From positions 1 through 61,885 of the forward strand of contig CAZLCG010000008.1 of assembly GCA_964557975.1 (NCBI GenBank): a DNA stretch of 61,885 nucleotides, in the 5' to 3' direction. Positions 15,561 to 23,383 of this stretch are shown one piece after another. The translations under genes were made by a program, and so were the position numbers. The stretch comes from Fimenecus sp964557975. Its GTDB lineage: Bacteria > Bacillota > Clostridia > Oscillospirales > Acutalibacteraceae. How positions within the stretch are numbered: position 1 is the first letter of the stretch; every line of letters begins with the position of its first letter. Below the pieces are notes generated by a model. That model worked only from the letters and a program-made list of their open reading frames with translations, made no database searches and had not been told where the DNA came from.

Positions 15561-16847
15561 TTATTTTACCGCCGCAAAGCCTTTTTCGAGGTCGGCAATT
15601 ATATCATCTATATGTTCCGTACCGATGGACAGGCGGATGGTATTCGGATGAATATCCTGATCGTTCAGCTCATCCGCAGAAAGCTGGGAGTGCGTTGTCG
15701 TTGCCGGATGAATTGCGAGGCTCTTGACATCCGCAACATTTGCCAACAGGGAGAAAATTTCAAGGCTGTCGATAAATTTCCATGCCTCTTCCTGTCCGCC
15801 TTTGATGTCAAATGTAAAGATAGAAGCCCCTCCGTTCGGGAAATACTTTTTATACAAGGCATTCTGCGGATGCTCGGGCAGGGACGGATGGTTGACCCTC
15901 TCTACCTGCGGATGCTTTGCAAGATATTCCACTACCTTTTTGGTATTTTCCGCGTGACGGTCAAGACGCAGTGACAATGTTTCCACACCCTGTAAAAGAA
16001 GGAATGCGTTAAACGGGGAAATCGTCGCTCCCGTATCGCGAAGCAGTATGGCGCGGATATATGTCACAAACGCTGCCGAACCCGCCGCGTCAACAAAGGA
16101 TACACCGTGATAGCTCGGATTTGCTTTGGCGATCGGAGCATACCTGTCGGCATTTGCTTTCCAGTCAAAATTACCCGAATCAACAATTATGCCGCCGAGC
16201 GTGGTACCGTGTCCCCCGAGGAACTTTGTAGCGGAATGAACCACGATATCGGCGCCGTGCTCGATAGGACGGATGAGATACGGCGTTCCGAAGGTGTTGT
16301 CTATGACAACCGGAATATTATGAGCGTGAGCAATCTCCGCGATAGCGTCAATATCGGGAATATCGCTGTTGGGATTGCCGAGTGTTTCAATAAAAATCGC
16401 CTTGGTGTTTGATTGGATCGCCGACGTCACCTCATCAAGATTGTGGATGTCCACAAAGGTTGTTTCCACACCGTAATTCGGCAGCGTATGCGCCAGCAGG
16501 TTGTAGCTGCCGCCGTAAATGGTTTTCTGCGCGACGATATGATCGCCCTTCTGAGCCAGAGCTTCAACGGTATAAGTGATGGCGGCTGCGCCCGAAGCCA
16601 GCGCGAGTGCGGCAACGCCGCCCTCAAGTGCCGCGACCCTCTTTTCGAGAACATCCTGCGTGGAATTTGTAAGTCTGCCGTAAATATTGCCGGCGTCGGT
16701 AAGACCGAAACGCGCGGCAGCGTGTTCGGAATTATGGAAGACATAGGATGTAGTCTGATAGATGGGAACCGCTCTGGAATCTGTTGCGGGATCGGCCTGT
16801 TCCTGACCTACGTGAAGCTGAAGTGTTTCAAATTTATAATTACTCAT
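15561..16847 (-). CDS. metY: O-acetylhomoserine sulfhydrylase (PLP-dependent)
   Basis: Cys/Met-metabolism PLP enzyme of 428 residues that makes homocysteine (or methionine with methanethiol) from O-acetylhomoserine. Visible: SGAAAITY, GGSYNLL, the GNPNSDIPD segment, and SATKFLGGHGTTLGG with the PLP lysine near residue 210. The length and FETLQLHVGQ start fit MetY rather than MetB/MetC. The ATG is preceded by GAGGTAAAAAACC. It is preceded by a small ORF with Cys and Met codons and a strong promoter, and followed by an amino-acid importer, forming a sulfur-acquisition block. No SAM riboswitch is present upstream. Confidence 0.93.
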   Translation of the reverse strand: MSNYKFETLQLHVGQEQADPATDSRAVPIYQTTSYVFHNSEHAAARFGLTDAGNIYGRLTNSTQDVLEKRVAALEGGVAALALASGAAAITYTVEALAQKGDHIVAQKTIYGGSYNLLAHTLPNYGVETTFVDIHNLDEVTSAIQSNTKAIFIETLGNPNSDIPDIDAIAEIAHAHNIPVVIDNTFGTPYLIRPIEHGADIVVHSATKFLGGHGTTLGGIIVDSGNFDWKANADRYAPIAKANPSYHGVSFVDAAGSAAFVTYIRAILLRDTGATISPFNAFLLLQGVETLSLRLDRHAENTKKVVEYLAKHPQVERVNHPSLPEHPQNALYKKYFPNGGASIFTFDIKGGQEEAWKFIDSLEIFSLLANVADVKSLAIHPATTTHSQLSADELNDQDIHPNTIRLSIGTEHIDDIIADLEKGFAAVK

Positions 16848-16986
16848 GGTTTTTTACCTCTTTCTCAATATTGTTTTCTGTTTCAGATCCGCTTTGTATG
16901 GGCTCTGTATTCTTTCTTTTGACGCTGTCAAGGAATTTACTGATTATGTACTGCCTCATTTTAAGGCTTTATCGATGTATAAAGCG

Positions 16987-17124
16987 TCACATTCGTCCGT
17001 TTCGGAAATTGGCTTTGATAAGCTTATTAAAATAATTATCCGTCTTTCTCTCGGATAACGGCGCAAAGCCGCACATACAATTCGTTATGAAAATATTGCC
17101 GATATTAACCGTGCGCTTTGTCAT
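16987..17124 (-). CDS. Small ORF upstream of metY (possible leader peptide)
   Basis: A 45-codon ORF with an excellent ribosome binding site (AAGGAG, nine bases before ATG 17124), just after a strong promoter. The product is basic and contains the run TNCMCGF, that is Cys-Met-Cys. It matches no family I know. The 139 bases between its stop and metY contain hairpins GCTTTAT/ATAAAGC (16962-16982) and TTGAC/GTCAA but no clear terminator. A role as a leader peptide sensing Cys/Met supply is inference; a free-standing small protein is equally possible. Confidence 0.5.
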   Translation of the reverse strand: MTKRTVNIGNIFITNCMCGFAPLSERKTDNYFNKLIKANFRNGRM

Positions 17125-17155
17125 AGCTGTTTTCTCCTTTCCTTTTGATGACTTT

Positions 17156-17185
17156 ATTATACACGAACCTTTTTTTACTGTCCAA
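17156..17185 (-). promoter_or_regulatory. Promoter of the metY unit
   Basis: On the minus strand: TTGGAC (17185-17180), 18 bases, TATAAT (17161-17156). The small leader ORF starts 31 bases downstream. Confidence 0.7.
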
Positions 17186-17197
17186 TACGGCGTTTTG

Positions 17198-17209
17198 ATA
17201 TCCGGATAT
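17198..17209. promoter_or_regulatory. Palindrome ATATCCGGATAT upstream of the metY promoter
   Basis: Perfect 12-bp palindrome, 12 bases upstream of the -35 box. The position suits an activator-binding site. The regulator is unknown. Confidence 0.4.
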
Positions 17210-17268
17210 AGACTGCGCCTATAACTCAAAGCCCTTTATAGGTAAAGGAAATCCACGCACGGGTTATG

Positions 17269-18123
17269 TCAAAAGTAAAAGGTCATTAAAACCGCGTCTT
17301 CTTTCGGATTTTCGTAAAAACCCTTTCTTTTTCCGACCGTCTTAAAGCCGTTTCGTTCGTAAAGTCTTATTGCCGTTATATTTGATTCCCTGACTTCAAG
17401 CGTTATAAACTCCGCTTTTTCCTCCCGCATTTTGGCTTTCAGCGTTTTTATAAGCCCTGTCGCAATACCTCTGTTTCTGTATTCCCGCTGAACCGCTATG
17501 TCTGTAACGGAAACCTCTCCGCCGACATTAAACGCCCCTATATATCCCACAGTCTTATCGCCGTTTCTTGCGGCATAAAACCGCGCAACAGGGTTTTGCA
17601 GCTCCTCTGACAGCGCTTTTTCGCTCCAGGGCTGAGAAAAACATTCCTTTTCGATCCGCGCCGCTTCGGGTATATCCTCTTTTCGCATTTCCGAAACCGT
17701 ATATTCGGCGTTTATAAAATCCAAGACCTCATCAAAATGCTTGATAATTTCTTTTGCCGTCATTCGGTATTCATCAATACCGCCGCCGAACGGATCGGGA
17801 ATACCGAGAGCCGTTATTTTAAGACCGTTTTTGACTTTTCTCAGAACCTGCATATGCGATTTTGTCATACATATAAAATACGTTTCATCGGTAAAATCGC
17901 AGGCGGCAAGTCCACGTGAACGGTGTGAAGTGATGTCAGCTCCCAGCTCTGCAGCCGCCTTTACCGCGTTTTCGCTTGCGGGACTGCCCTCAAAGCAGTA
18001 AATTCCCGCACTCGAAACCTCAATATCCGAAACGCCCTTATTTTTTAGATATTCCCTGAAAAGCCCCTCCGCCATCGGGCTTCTGCAGGTGTTGCCCGTA
18101 CAAACAAATACAGCTTTTTTCAT
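17269..18123 (-). CDS. Fusion: low-molecular-weight protein phosphatase + RimI-type N-acetyltransferase
   Basis: A 284-residue two-domain protein in one uninterrupted frame. Residues 1-142 are an LMW protein tyrosine/arginine phosphatase: the CTGNTCRSPMAEG loop (nucleophile Cys8, Arg14) and the general-acid region IPDPFGGG. Residues about 143-284 are a GNAT acetyltransferase: DIAVQREYRNRGIATGL (acetyl-CoA loop) and NITAIRLYERNGF, most like RimI, which acetylates ribosomal protein S18. The ATG follows AAAGGAT, two bases after the polA stop codon, so it is co-transcribed with polA. A link between dephosphorylation and acetylation is unproven. The two genes are usually separate. Confidence 0.9.
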   Translation of the reverse strand: MKKAVFVCTGNTCRSPMAEGLFREYLKNKGVSDIEVSSAGIYCFEGSPASENAVKAAAELGADITSHRSRGLAACDFTDETYFICMTKSHMQVLRKVKNGLKITALGIPDPFGGGIDEYRMTAKEIIKHFDEVLDFINAEYTVSEMRKEDIPEAARIEKECFSQPWSEKALSEELQNPVARFYAARNGDKTVGYIGAFNVGGEVSVTDIAVQREYRNRGIATGLIKTLKAKMREEKAEFITLEVRESNITAIRLYERNGFKTVGKRKGFYENPKEDAVLMTFYF

Positions 18124-18125
18124 TT

Positions 18126-20693
18126 TTATCCTTTCGCGTCATACCAGGTTTTGCCTATATTTGCATCGCTTTTAAGCCTGACCTTCATTTTGCAGGCGTT
18201 TTCCATTTCCTCCGAAACAATCTGTTTTACCCTCTGCGCCTCGTCAAGCGGCGCTTCAACGATCAATTCGTCGTGAACCTGCAAAATAAGCCTCGCTTTA
18301 AGCTTTTCTTTGCGAAGTCGGTCATAAACCCTGAGCATGGCGATTTTAATTATATCCGCCGCAGTACCCTGAATGGGCATATTTCTTGCCACTCTCTCGC
18401 CGAATGACCTTACCATCCCGTTTGAAGCCGAAAGCTCGGGAAGATAACGCCGTCTGCCGAAAAGCGTTGAAACATAGCCGTCTTTTTTGGCGTTTTCAAC
18501 CACCGTTTTCATATAATTGTCAACGCCCGAATAGTGGTGCAGATAATCCTTTATATACTTATCCGCCTCGGCGCGCGAAACGCCTATATCTTTGCCGAGC
18601 GAGAACGCGCCGATACCGTAAACTATGCCGAAATTGACAGCCTTTGCACGGCTTCGCATTAAGGGCGTTACCATATTAAGCGGCATTTTAAACACCTGTG
18701 AAGCGGTAATTGCGTGAATATCGTCGTCGTTATTAAACGCTTCAAGCATACTTTTGTCGTTCGCAATATCAGCCAAAACACGAAGCTCAATCTGCGAATA
18801 GTCGGCGTCAACAAAGGTCATTCCCTCATCGGCTGTAAAGAATTTACGCATTTCTCTGCCCAGTTCGGTTCTTACGGGGATGTTCTGTAAATTAGGCTCG
18901 GCTGATGAAATTCTGCCTGTCCTCGTTTCAGTCTGGTTAAAGCTCGTGTGAATCCTTCCGTCGGGCGAAATCTCCTTTAAAAGGCCGTCACAGTAAGTGG
19001 ATTTTAATTTTGCAAGGGTTCTGTATTCAAGAATAAGACGCACAATATCGTATTCGTCCGCAAGGTTTTCAAGCACCTCTGCATTTGTTGAATAACCCGT
19101 TTTCGTTTTTTTCTTTGACGGAATCTGTAATTTTTCAAAAAGGATTTCGCCTAACTGTTTCGGCGAATTGATATTAAATTCCTCGCCCGCAAGCTCGTAT
19201 ATGGAGCTTTGAAGCTCCTTTATCCTTTTCGCGAGCATTTCGCCGAATTTTTCTATGCCCTGCTTATCGACCTTTACCCCGCAGCGCTCCATGGACGCAA
19301 GTACACGGGAAAGCGGCATCTCAATTTCCGAAAAAAGCCTAGTAAGCTCCAAACGTTCAAGCTCAGACGAGGTTTTGAGGCAAAGCGCGGGCAGAGCGTA
19401 AATACCGTTTAAATTTAAGTCCTCATAACGGTTATCGGGAACGGAAAACTCCCCGGCAAGCCTTTCAATTGAATAATCCTTAGCGGACGGGTTTAAAAGA
19501 TAAGCCGCAATCATTAAGTCATAATCAATATCGGAAAGCTCTATGCCGTTATAAAAGCAGTATTTATATATTTCTTTCGCGTTATATGTGTATTTCTTAA
19601 TTTCCGTATCATTGAAAAGACGAAAGAAGCCGTCTAAATCATTTTCGGCTGAAAAACGGTATATATATTGATTATTTACCGCATAAATCTCCTTTACCGA
19701 ACCGTTCTCAAAAACGACGGTAAAGTACATTTTTTTATCTTCCTCAGCCTTAATTAAATATTCCTCGAAATTACCTTCTTTAACCTCTAAAGCCTCGGAA
19801 TTGCTCTCCGCCTCGGCGGGCTTTGTGCTTGAAAGATTTAATTTTTCGAGTATTTTGAACATTTCAAGACCTGTTAAGATCCTTGCCGCGTTCAAAGCGT
19901 CGGGGGGTAGTTTTTTATATTCGTTTATATCGGTTGGAACGGGCGAATTTATATTGATAGTGCCGAGCTTATAGCTTAAATAAGCCTTATCCTTATCGGC
20001 TTTAAGCTTTGCTCTGACGCCCTCCTTAACATCAATGGCGTCAATGTTTTCGTAGATATAGTCAACCGAGCCGAATCTGCTTATAAGCTCCTCGGCGGTC
20101 TTTCTGCCTATTCCCGCGACGCCGGGGATATTGTCGGAGCTGTCGCCCATCAACGCCTTTATATCTATTAACTGCTTGGGAGTAACGCTGTAATCCTCCC
20201 GAACCTTTTCTATGTCATAAACCGTGGTTTCGGGTCTGCCCATTTTTGTTGCGGCAAGCAAAACCTTAACGTTTTCTTTAACGAGCTGAAGGCTGTCCCT
20301 GTCCCCTGTAGCGATAAAGCATTCATTTTCCTCGCCGCAGTGCGCGGAAAGCGTGCCGAGAATATCATCCGCCTCATAGCCCTCTTTTGAAATGATTTTA
20401 TATCCGAGGGCAACAAGCAATTCCTTAAGCACAGGCATCTGCTCGGCAAGCTCGGAGGGCATAGGCTTCCTGCCCGCCTTGTATTCGTCATACATTTTGT
20501 GCCTGAAGGTCGGCGCTTTAAGGTCAAACGCAACCGCGACACACTCCGGTTGAATATCATCCTCAAGCTTTAAGAGAATATTCATAAACCCGTAAATCGC
20601 GTTTGTAAATCTGCCGTCCTTAGTAGTAAGAAGTTTAATTCCGTAAAATGCTCGGTTTATTATGCTGTTTCCGTCCAAAATAAGAAGCTTCAT
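18126..20693 (-). CDS. polA: DNA polymerase I
   Basis: An 855-residue repair and Okazaki-fragment-processing polymerase. The N-terminal 5'-3' exonuclease (about 1-290) has GDSSDNIPGVAGIGRKTA. The middle 3'-5' exonuclease region (about 300-470) lacks the DxE motif and looks inactive, as in other Firmicutes PolA. The C-terminal polymerase has TGRISSAEPNLQNIP, motif A DADYSQIELR, the O-helix RSRAKAVNFGIVYGIG and motif C QVHDELIVE. The ATG follows CGGAG. It is followed by the phosphatase/RimI fusion in the same operon and diverges from dus. Confidence 0.97.
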   Translation of the reverse strand: MKLLILDGNSIINRAFYGIKLLTTKDGRFTNAIYGFMNILLKLEDDIQPECVAVAFDLKAPTFRHKMYDEYKAGRKPMPSELAEQMPVLKELLVALGYKIISKEGYEADDILGTLSAHCGEENECFIATGDRDSLQLVKENVKVLLAATKMGRPETTVYDIEKVREDYSVTPKQLIDIKALMGDSSDNIPGVAGIGRKTAEELISRFGSVDYIYENIDAIDVKEGVRAKLKADKDKAYLSYKLGTININSPVPTDINEYKKLPPDALNAARILTGLEMFKILEKLNLSSTKPAEAESNSEALEVKEGNFEEYLIKAEEDKKMYFTVVFENGSVKEIYAVNNQYIYRFSAENDLDGFFRLFNDTEIKKYTYNAKEIYKYCFYNGIELSDIDYDLMIAAYLLNPSAKDYSIERLAGEFSVPDNRYEDLNLNGIYALPALCLKTSSELERLELTRLFSEIEMPLSRVLASMERCGVKVDKQGIEKFGEMLAKRIKELQSSIYELAGEEFNINSPKQLGEILFEKLQIPSKKKTKTGYSTNAEVLENLADEYDIVRLILEYRTLAKLKSTYCDGLLKEISPDGRIHTSFNQTETRTGRISSAEPNLQNIPVRTELGREMRKFFTADEGMTFVDADYSQIELRVLADIANDKSMLEAFNNDDDIHAITASQVFKMPLNMVTPLMRSRAKAVNFGIVYGIGAFSLGKDIGVSRAEADKYIKDYLHHYSGVDNYMKTVVENAKKDGYVSTLFGRRRYLPELSASNGMVRSFGERVARNMPIQGTAADIIKIAMLRVYDRLRKEKLKARLILQVHDELIVEAPLDEAQRVKQIVSEEMENACKMKVRLKSDANIGKTWYDAKG

Positions 20694-20784
20694 TGTAAAA
20701 ACTCCGTTCCGAAAAAAATAATATATGGTAATACAATAATAACATATTTTTCCCCTGTTTGCACAAAAAAATATACCTCCGCTG

Positions 20785-20813
20785 TTGAGAATATTAAAAT
20801 ATGGTGATAAAAT
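20785..20813 (+). promoter_or_regulatory. Promoter of dus
   Basis: TTGAGA (20785-20790), 17-bp spacer, TAAAAT (20808-20813) with an extended TGA. The divergent polA promoter probably lies in the same AT-rich 163-bp gap. Confidence 0.65.
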
Positions 20814-20856
20814 ATATAAAAATTAAAATTGAAATAAAAAAAACAAGGTTGAGTAA

Positions 20857-21822
20857 ATGAAAATCGGAGATTTAAAAATTGAAGGCTACGCGGCGCTCGC
20901 GCCTATGGCAGGCGTTGCGGACAGAGCGTTTCGTGAAATATGCCGCGAATACGGCGCGGGCTATACGGTCACGGAGATGGTAAGCTCAAAGGGCGTCACA
21001 ATGGGCGACGGAAAATCAAGGTCGCTTATGATGATTTCAGAGCGTGAGCGTCCCTGCGGCGTTCAGATTTTCGGAAGCACATCCGAAATAATGGCGGAAG
21101 CGGTTTCGGCGGTCAGCGAGGCTGAGCCTGATTTTACAGACATAAATATGGGCTGTCCCGCGCCGAAAATTGCAGGTAACGGGAGCGGCGCAAGCCTTAT
21201 GAAAGATCCCGAGCTTGCCGAAAGCATTGTCAAGGCGGTTGTTTCAAGATCCCGCGTACCTGTCACGGTAAAAATGCGCTCGGGCTGGGATCTTGAAAAT
21301 ATAAACGCTCTTGATTTGGCGCTGAGAGCCGAGAGAGCGGGCGCCGCGGCGGTTACGGTTCACGGCAGAACAAGACAGCAAATGTACGCTCCGCCCGTAA
21401 ACAGCGATATTATCGCTCAAATCAAAAAAAATCTTTCAATTCCCGTCATCGCAAACGGAGATATTACAGACGGTCAGTCGGCGGCGCTTATGTATGAAAG
21501 GACAAATTGCGACTATCTTTTGGTCGGCAGGGGCGCGCTCGGCAGACCTTGGGTGTTTTCGCAGATTAACGCCTATTTATCCTCGGGCAGAATAATTCCC
21601 GAACCGCCTGTTTCAGAACGTATGCGCGTTATGGTAAGACACATAAAAAAAATATGCGAATATAAGGGCGAAAAGACCGGTGTTAAGGAAGCTCGAAAAC
21701 ACGCCGCTTGGTATATGAAGGGCATAAGGGGCGGGGCCGAATTCAGACGGCAGGCAGGTATGCTTTCGAGTATAGAGGAGCTTGAAGATTTGGCTTACAG
21801 GGTTGTAATTAAAAATCAGTAA
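20857..21822 (+). CDS. tRNA-dihydrouridine synthase
   Basis: FMN-dependent enzyme that reduces uridines in the tRNA D-loop, 321 residues with a TIM-barrel fold. Visible: LAPMAGVADRAFR at the N-terminus, NMGCPAPKIAGNGSG with the catalytic Cys near residue 101, KMRSGWD, VHGRTRQQMYAP and the phosphate-binding NGDI / LVGRGALGRPW. Length and order match DusB-type proteins of Firmicutes. It is a single-gene unit with its own promoter and a terminator shared with spo0A. Confidence 0.94.
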   Translation: MKIGDLKIEGYAALAPMAGVADRAFREICREYGAGYTVTEMVSSKGVTMGDGKSRSLMMISERERPCGVQIFGSTSEIMAEAVSAVSEAEPDFTDINMGCPAPKIAGNGSGASLMKDPELAESIVKAVVSRSRVPVTVKMRSGWDLENINALDLALRAERAGAAAVTVHGRTRQQMYAPPVNSDIIAQIKKNLSIPVIANGDITDGQSAALMYERTNCDYLLVGRGALGRPWVFSQINAYLSSGRIIPEPPVSERMRVMVRHIKKICEYKGEKTGVKEARKHAAWYMKGIRGGAEFRRQAGMLSSIEELEDLAYRVVIKNQ

Positions 21823-21847
21823 AGGTAAAACCGACAAATGAAAACAG

Positions 21848-21890
21848 CCACCCGAAGAAAGTATTTCATTCTTCGGGTGGTATTTGTTTT
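21848..21890. terminator. Bidirectional terminator between dus and spo0A
   Basis: Perfect 12-bp stem CCACCCGAAGAA (21848-21859) / TTCTTCGGGTGG (21869-21880), then TATTTGTTTT on the plus strand. It serves both convergent genes. Confidence 0.8.
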
Positions 21891-22656
21891 ACGAAATTTT
21901 CATACGCAGTCTTAATTTATCGCTTATCATAGCAATAAATTCCGAGTTTGTAGGCTTTCCTCTTGCGCTTTGAATTGTATAGCCGAAATAAGAGCTTAAA
22001 ACATCAACGTCTCCCCTGTCCCACGCTACCTCTATTGCGTGTCTTATTGCCCTTTCGACCCTTGACGAGGTTGTGCCGAAGGTCTTTGCGACTGTCGGAT
22101 ACAGCACCTTGGTAACGGAATTCATCATCTCACTGTCACCGATTGAAAGAATTATGGCTTCCCTTAAGTACTGATAGCCCTTTATGTGCGCGGGAACGCC
22201 TATCTGATGCATTATGTCGCTGACAATCACCTCTAAATCGGCGTCGGATGACTGCGCTTTACCCTGCTTGGGATTATTATTCCAAAGGGACATCTGCGTA
22301 ATTCTTTCAGCCATCATATTAACATCGAACGGCTTAAGGAAATAGTAATCTGCTCCCGCGCTGAGGATTTCCTGCTCAAAACGCTGGTTATCGACCCCCG
22401 ACATAACCATTATAACGGTGTTTTCATTTTTACCGCCGCTCTTTATCTCCTTTAACACACCGAGCGCGTCAATACTCGTCATAAACGCGTCTAAAACGAG
22501 AACATCGGGCTTTTCTTTTTCAAATTTTGAAATCACCTCCGCCCCGTTCTTTGCAACCGTTTTTACATCGCACCCGTAAGAACGCAGAACATTCGCGCAA
22601 TTCTGCCCGAATTCGCTGCCCTCCGCCGCAAGCATAACTTTTAAATTTCTTTCCAT
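21889..22656 (-). CDS. spo0A: Sporulation response regulator Spo0A
   Basis: Master regulator of sporulation, 255 residues. The receiver domain (1-125) has the phospho-acceptor Asp56 in DVLVLDAF, Ser in VMSG and Lys in FLKPFD. The acidic pocket that is DD in Bacillus Spo0A reads A11-E12 here. The C-terminal DNA-binding domain is unmistakable: IGVPAHIKGYQYLREAI, TTSSRVERAIRHAIEVAW and KPTNSEFIAMISDKLRL. The upstream promoter is sigma-A-like. spoIVB, normally adjacent, lies 3.4 kb upstream beyond an oppositely oriented ABC cassette. Confidence 0.97.
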   Translation of the reverse strand: MERNLKVMLAAEGSEFGQNCANVLRSYGCDVKTVAKNGAEVISKFEKEKPDVLVLDAFMTSIDALGVLKEIKSGGKNENTVIMVMSGVDNQRFEQEILSAGADYYFLKPFDVNMMAERITQMSLWNNNPKQGKAQSSDADLEVIVSDIMHQIGVPAHIKGYQYLREAIILSIGDSEMMNSVTKVLYPTVAKTFGTTSSRVERAIRHAIEVAWDRGDVDVLSSYFGYTIQSARGKPTNSEFIAMISDKLRLRMKIS

Positions 22657-22687
22657 TTTGTTACCTCCGTTTTTTTATTTCTGCCAT

Positions 22688-22716
22688 ATATTACCATATT
22701 TGTATTATTTTGGCAA
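22688..22716 (-). promoter_or_regulatory. Sigma-A-like promoter of spo0A
   Basis: On the minus strand: TTGCCA (22716-22711), 17 bases, TAATAT (22693-22688). Confidence 0.6.
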
Positions 22717-22766
22717 TAGAGTATTCAAAAATTTTCTAAAAAAATTTTAATTTAAAAGATTGTAAG

Positions 22767-22784
22767 GAGAAATGTCCGAAAACA
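22767..22784. repeat. Direct repeat, left copy, bounding the ABC cassette
   Basis: GAGAAATGTCCGAAAACA. The right copy at 25997-26014 differs at one base of 18. Between here and the next promoter are a perfect hairpin CACAGGGAA-ACA-TTCCCTGTG (22801-22821) and AT-rich sequence with nothing else recognised. Confidence 0.7.
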
Positions 22785-22890
22785 CGGGAACACAGAGACG
22801 CACAGGGAAACATTCCCTGTGTTCTTGACAGACTGTAAGCCGAAATTCATTTTTCTGCTTTTTTTGAAAAAATATTTTTTTGAAAAAATA

Positions 22891-22919
22891 TTGACAAAAT
22901 CTGTTTTTAGTTATATAGT
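22891..22919 (+). promoter_or_regulatory. Promoter of the GntR-ABC operon
   Basis: TTGACA (22891-22896), 17-bp spacer, TATAGT (22914-22919). The -10 touches the operator-like palindrome that follows. Confidence 0.75.
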
Positions 22920-22939
22920 TAGTTATAGAAGTAACTAAC
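22918..22939. promoter_or_regulatory. Likely operator for the GntR-family repressor
   Basis: Perfect inverted repeat GTTAGTTA (22918-22925) / TAACTAAC (22932-22939) with a 6-bp centre. It overlaps the end of the -10 box and the expected start site, the classic position for autorepression by the first gene product. Confidence 0.65.
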
Positions 22940-23002
22940 CTATTTATAAAAATCAGTCAGCAGACAAAACAAGTCATCAAAATATTAGGAAAGGTGCTAA
23001 AA

Positions 23003-23383
23003 ATGGTATTCAGATTTTCCGGCGATAAGCCCCTTTATGTTCAAATTGCGCAGCAGCTTGAAGATGCGATTTTTACGGGAGCCTATGCCGAAGAAACGCA
23101 GATTCCGTCAACAACGGAGCTTTCGGTTTCTCTGCAAATAAATCCCGCAACGGTGCTTAAAGGAATGAACATTTTAGTTAACGACGGTATAATTTATAAG
23201 AAACGCGGACTCGGAATGTTTGTAAGCACGGGGGCAACGGAAAAAATCAGAAGGAAACGGCAGGAGAGCTTTTATGAAAATTTCATTTTTCCTCTCCTTT
23301 GTGAAGCGCATAAGCTGGGGCTTAATAAAAATGAGATAAATGCTTTAATCGAAAGGGGTTGTGAAAATTGGGCATTGAAATAA
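23003..23383 (+). CDS. GntR-family transcriptional regulator (YtrA type)
   Basis: A 126-residue regulator. The N-terminal winged helix-turn-helix (about 10-75) contains PLYVQIAQQLEDAIFTG and STTELSVSLQINPATVLKGM, typical of GntR. The short helical C-terminus lacks a ligand domain, which marks the YtrA subfamily that controls ABC exporters. The ATG at 23003 follows AAAGGTG. It overlaps the ATPase gene by 16 bases. It probably represses its own operon through the palindrome at 22918-22939. Confidence 0.9.
   Translation: MVFRFSGDKPLYVQIAQQLEDAIFTGAYAEETQIPSTTELSVSLQINPATVLKGMNILVNDGIIYKKRGLGMFVSTGATEKIRRKRQESFYENFIFPLLCEAHKLGLNKNEINALIERGCENWALK

Noticed and set aside
16848..17268. SAM-I or T-box riboswitch before metY
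   Set aside because: None of the S-box core blocks nor the T-box GGTGGTACCGCG sequence is present.
18126..20693. PolA as a proofreading polymerase
   Set aside because: The middle domain lacks the DxE and following Asp motifs, so active 3'-5' exonuclease is not supported.
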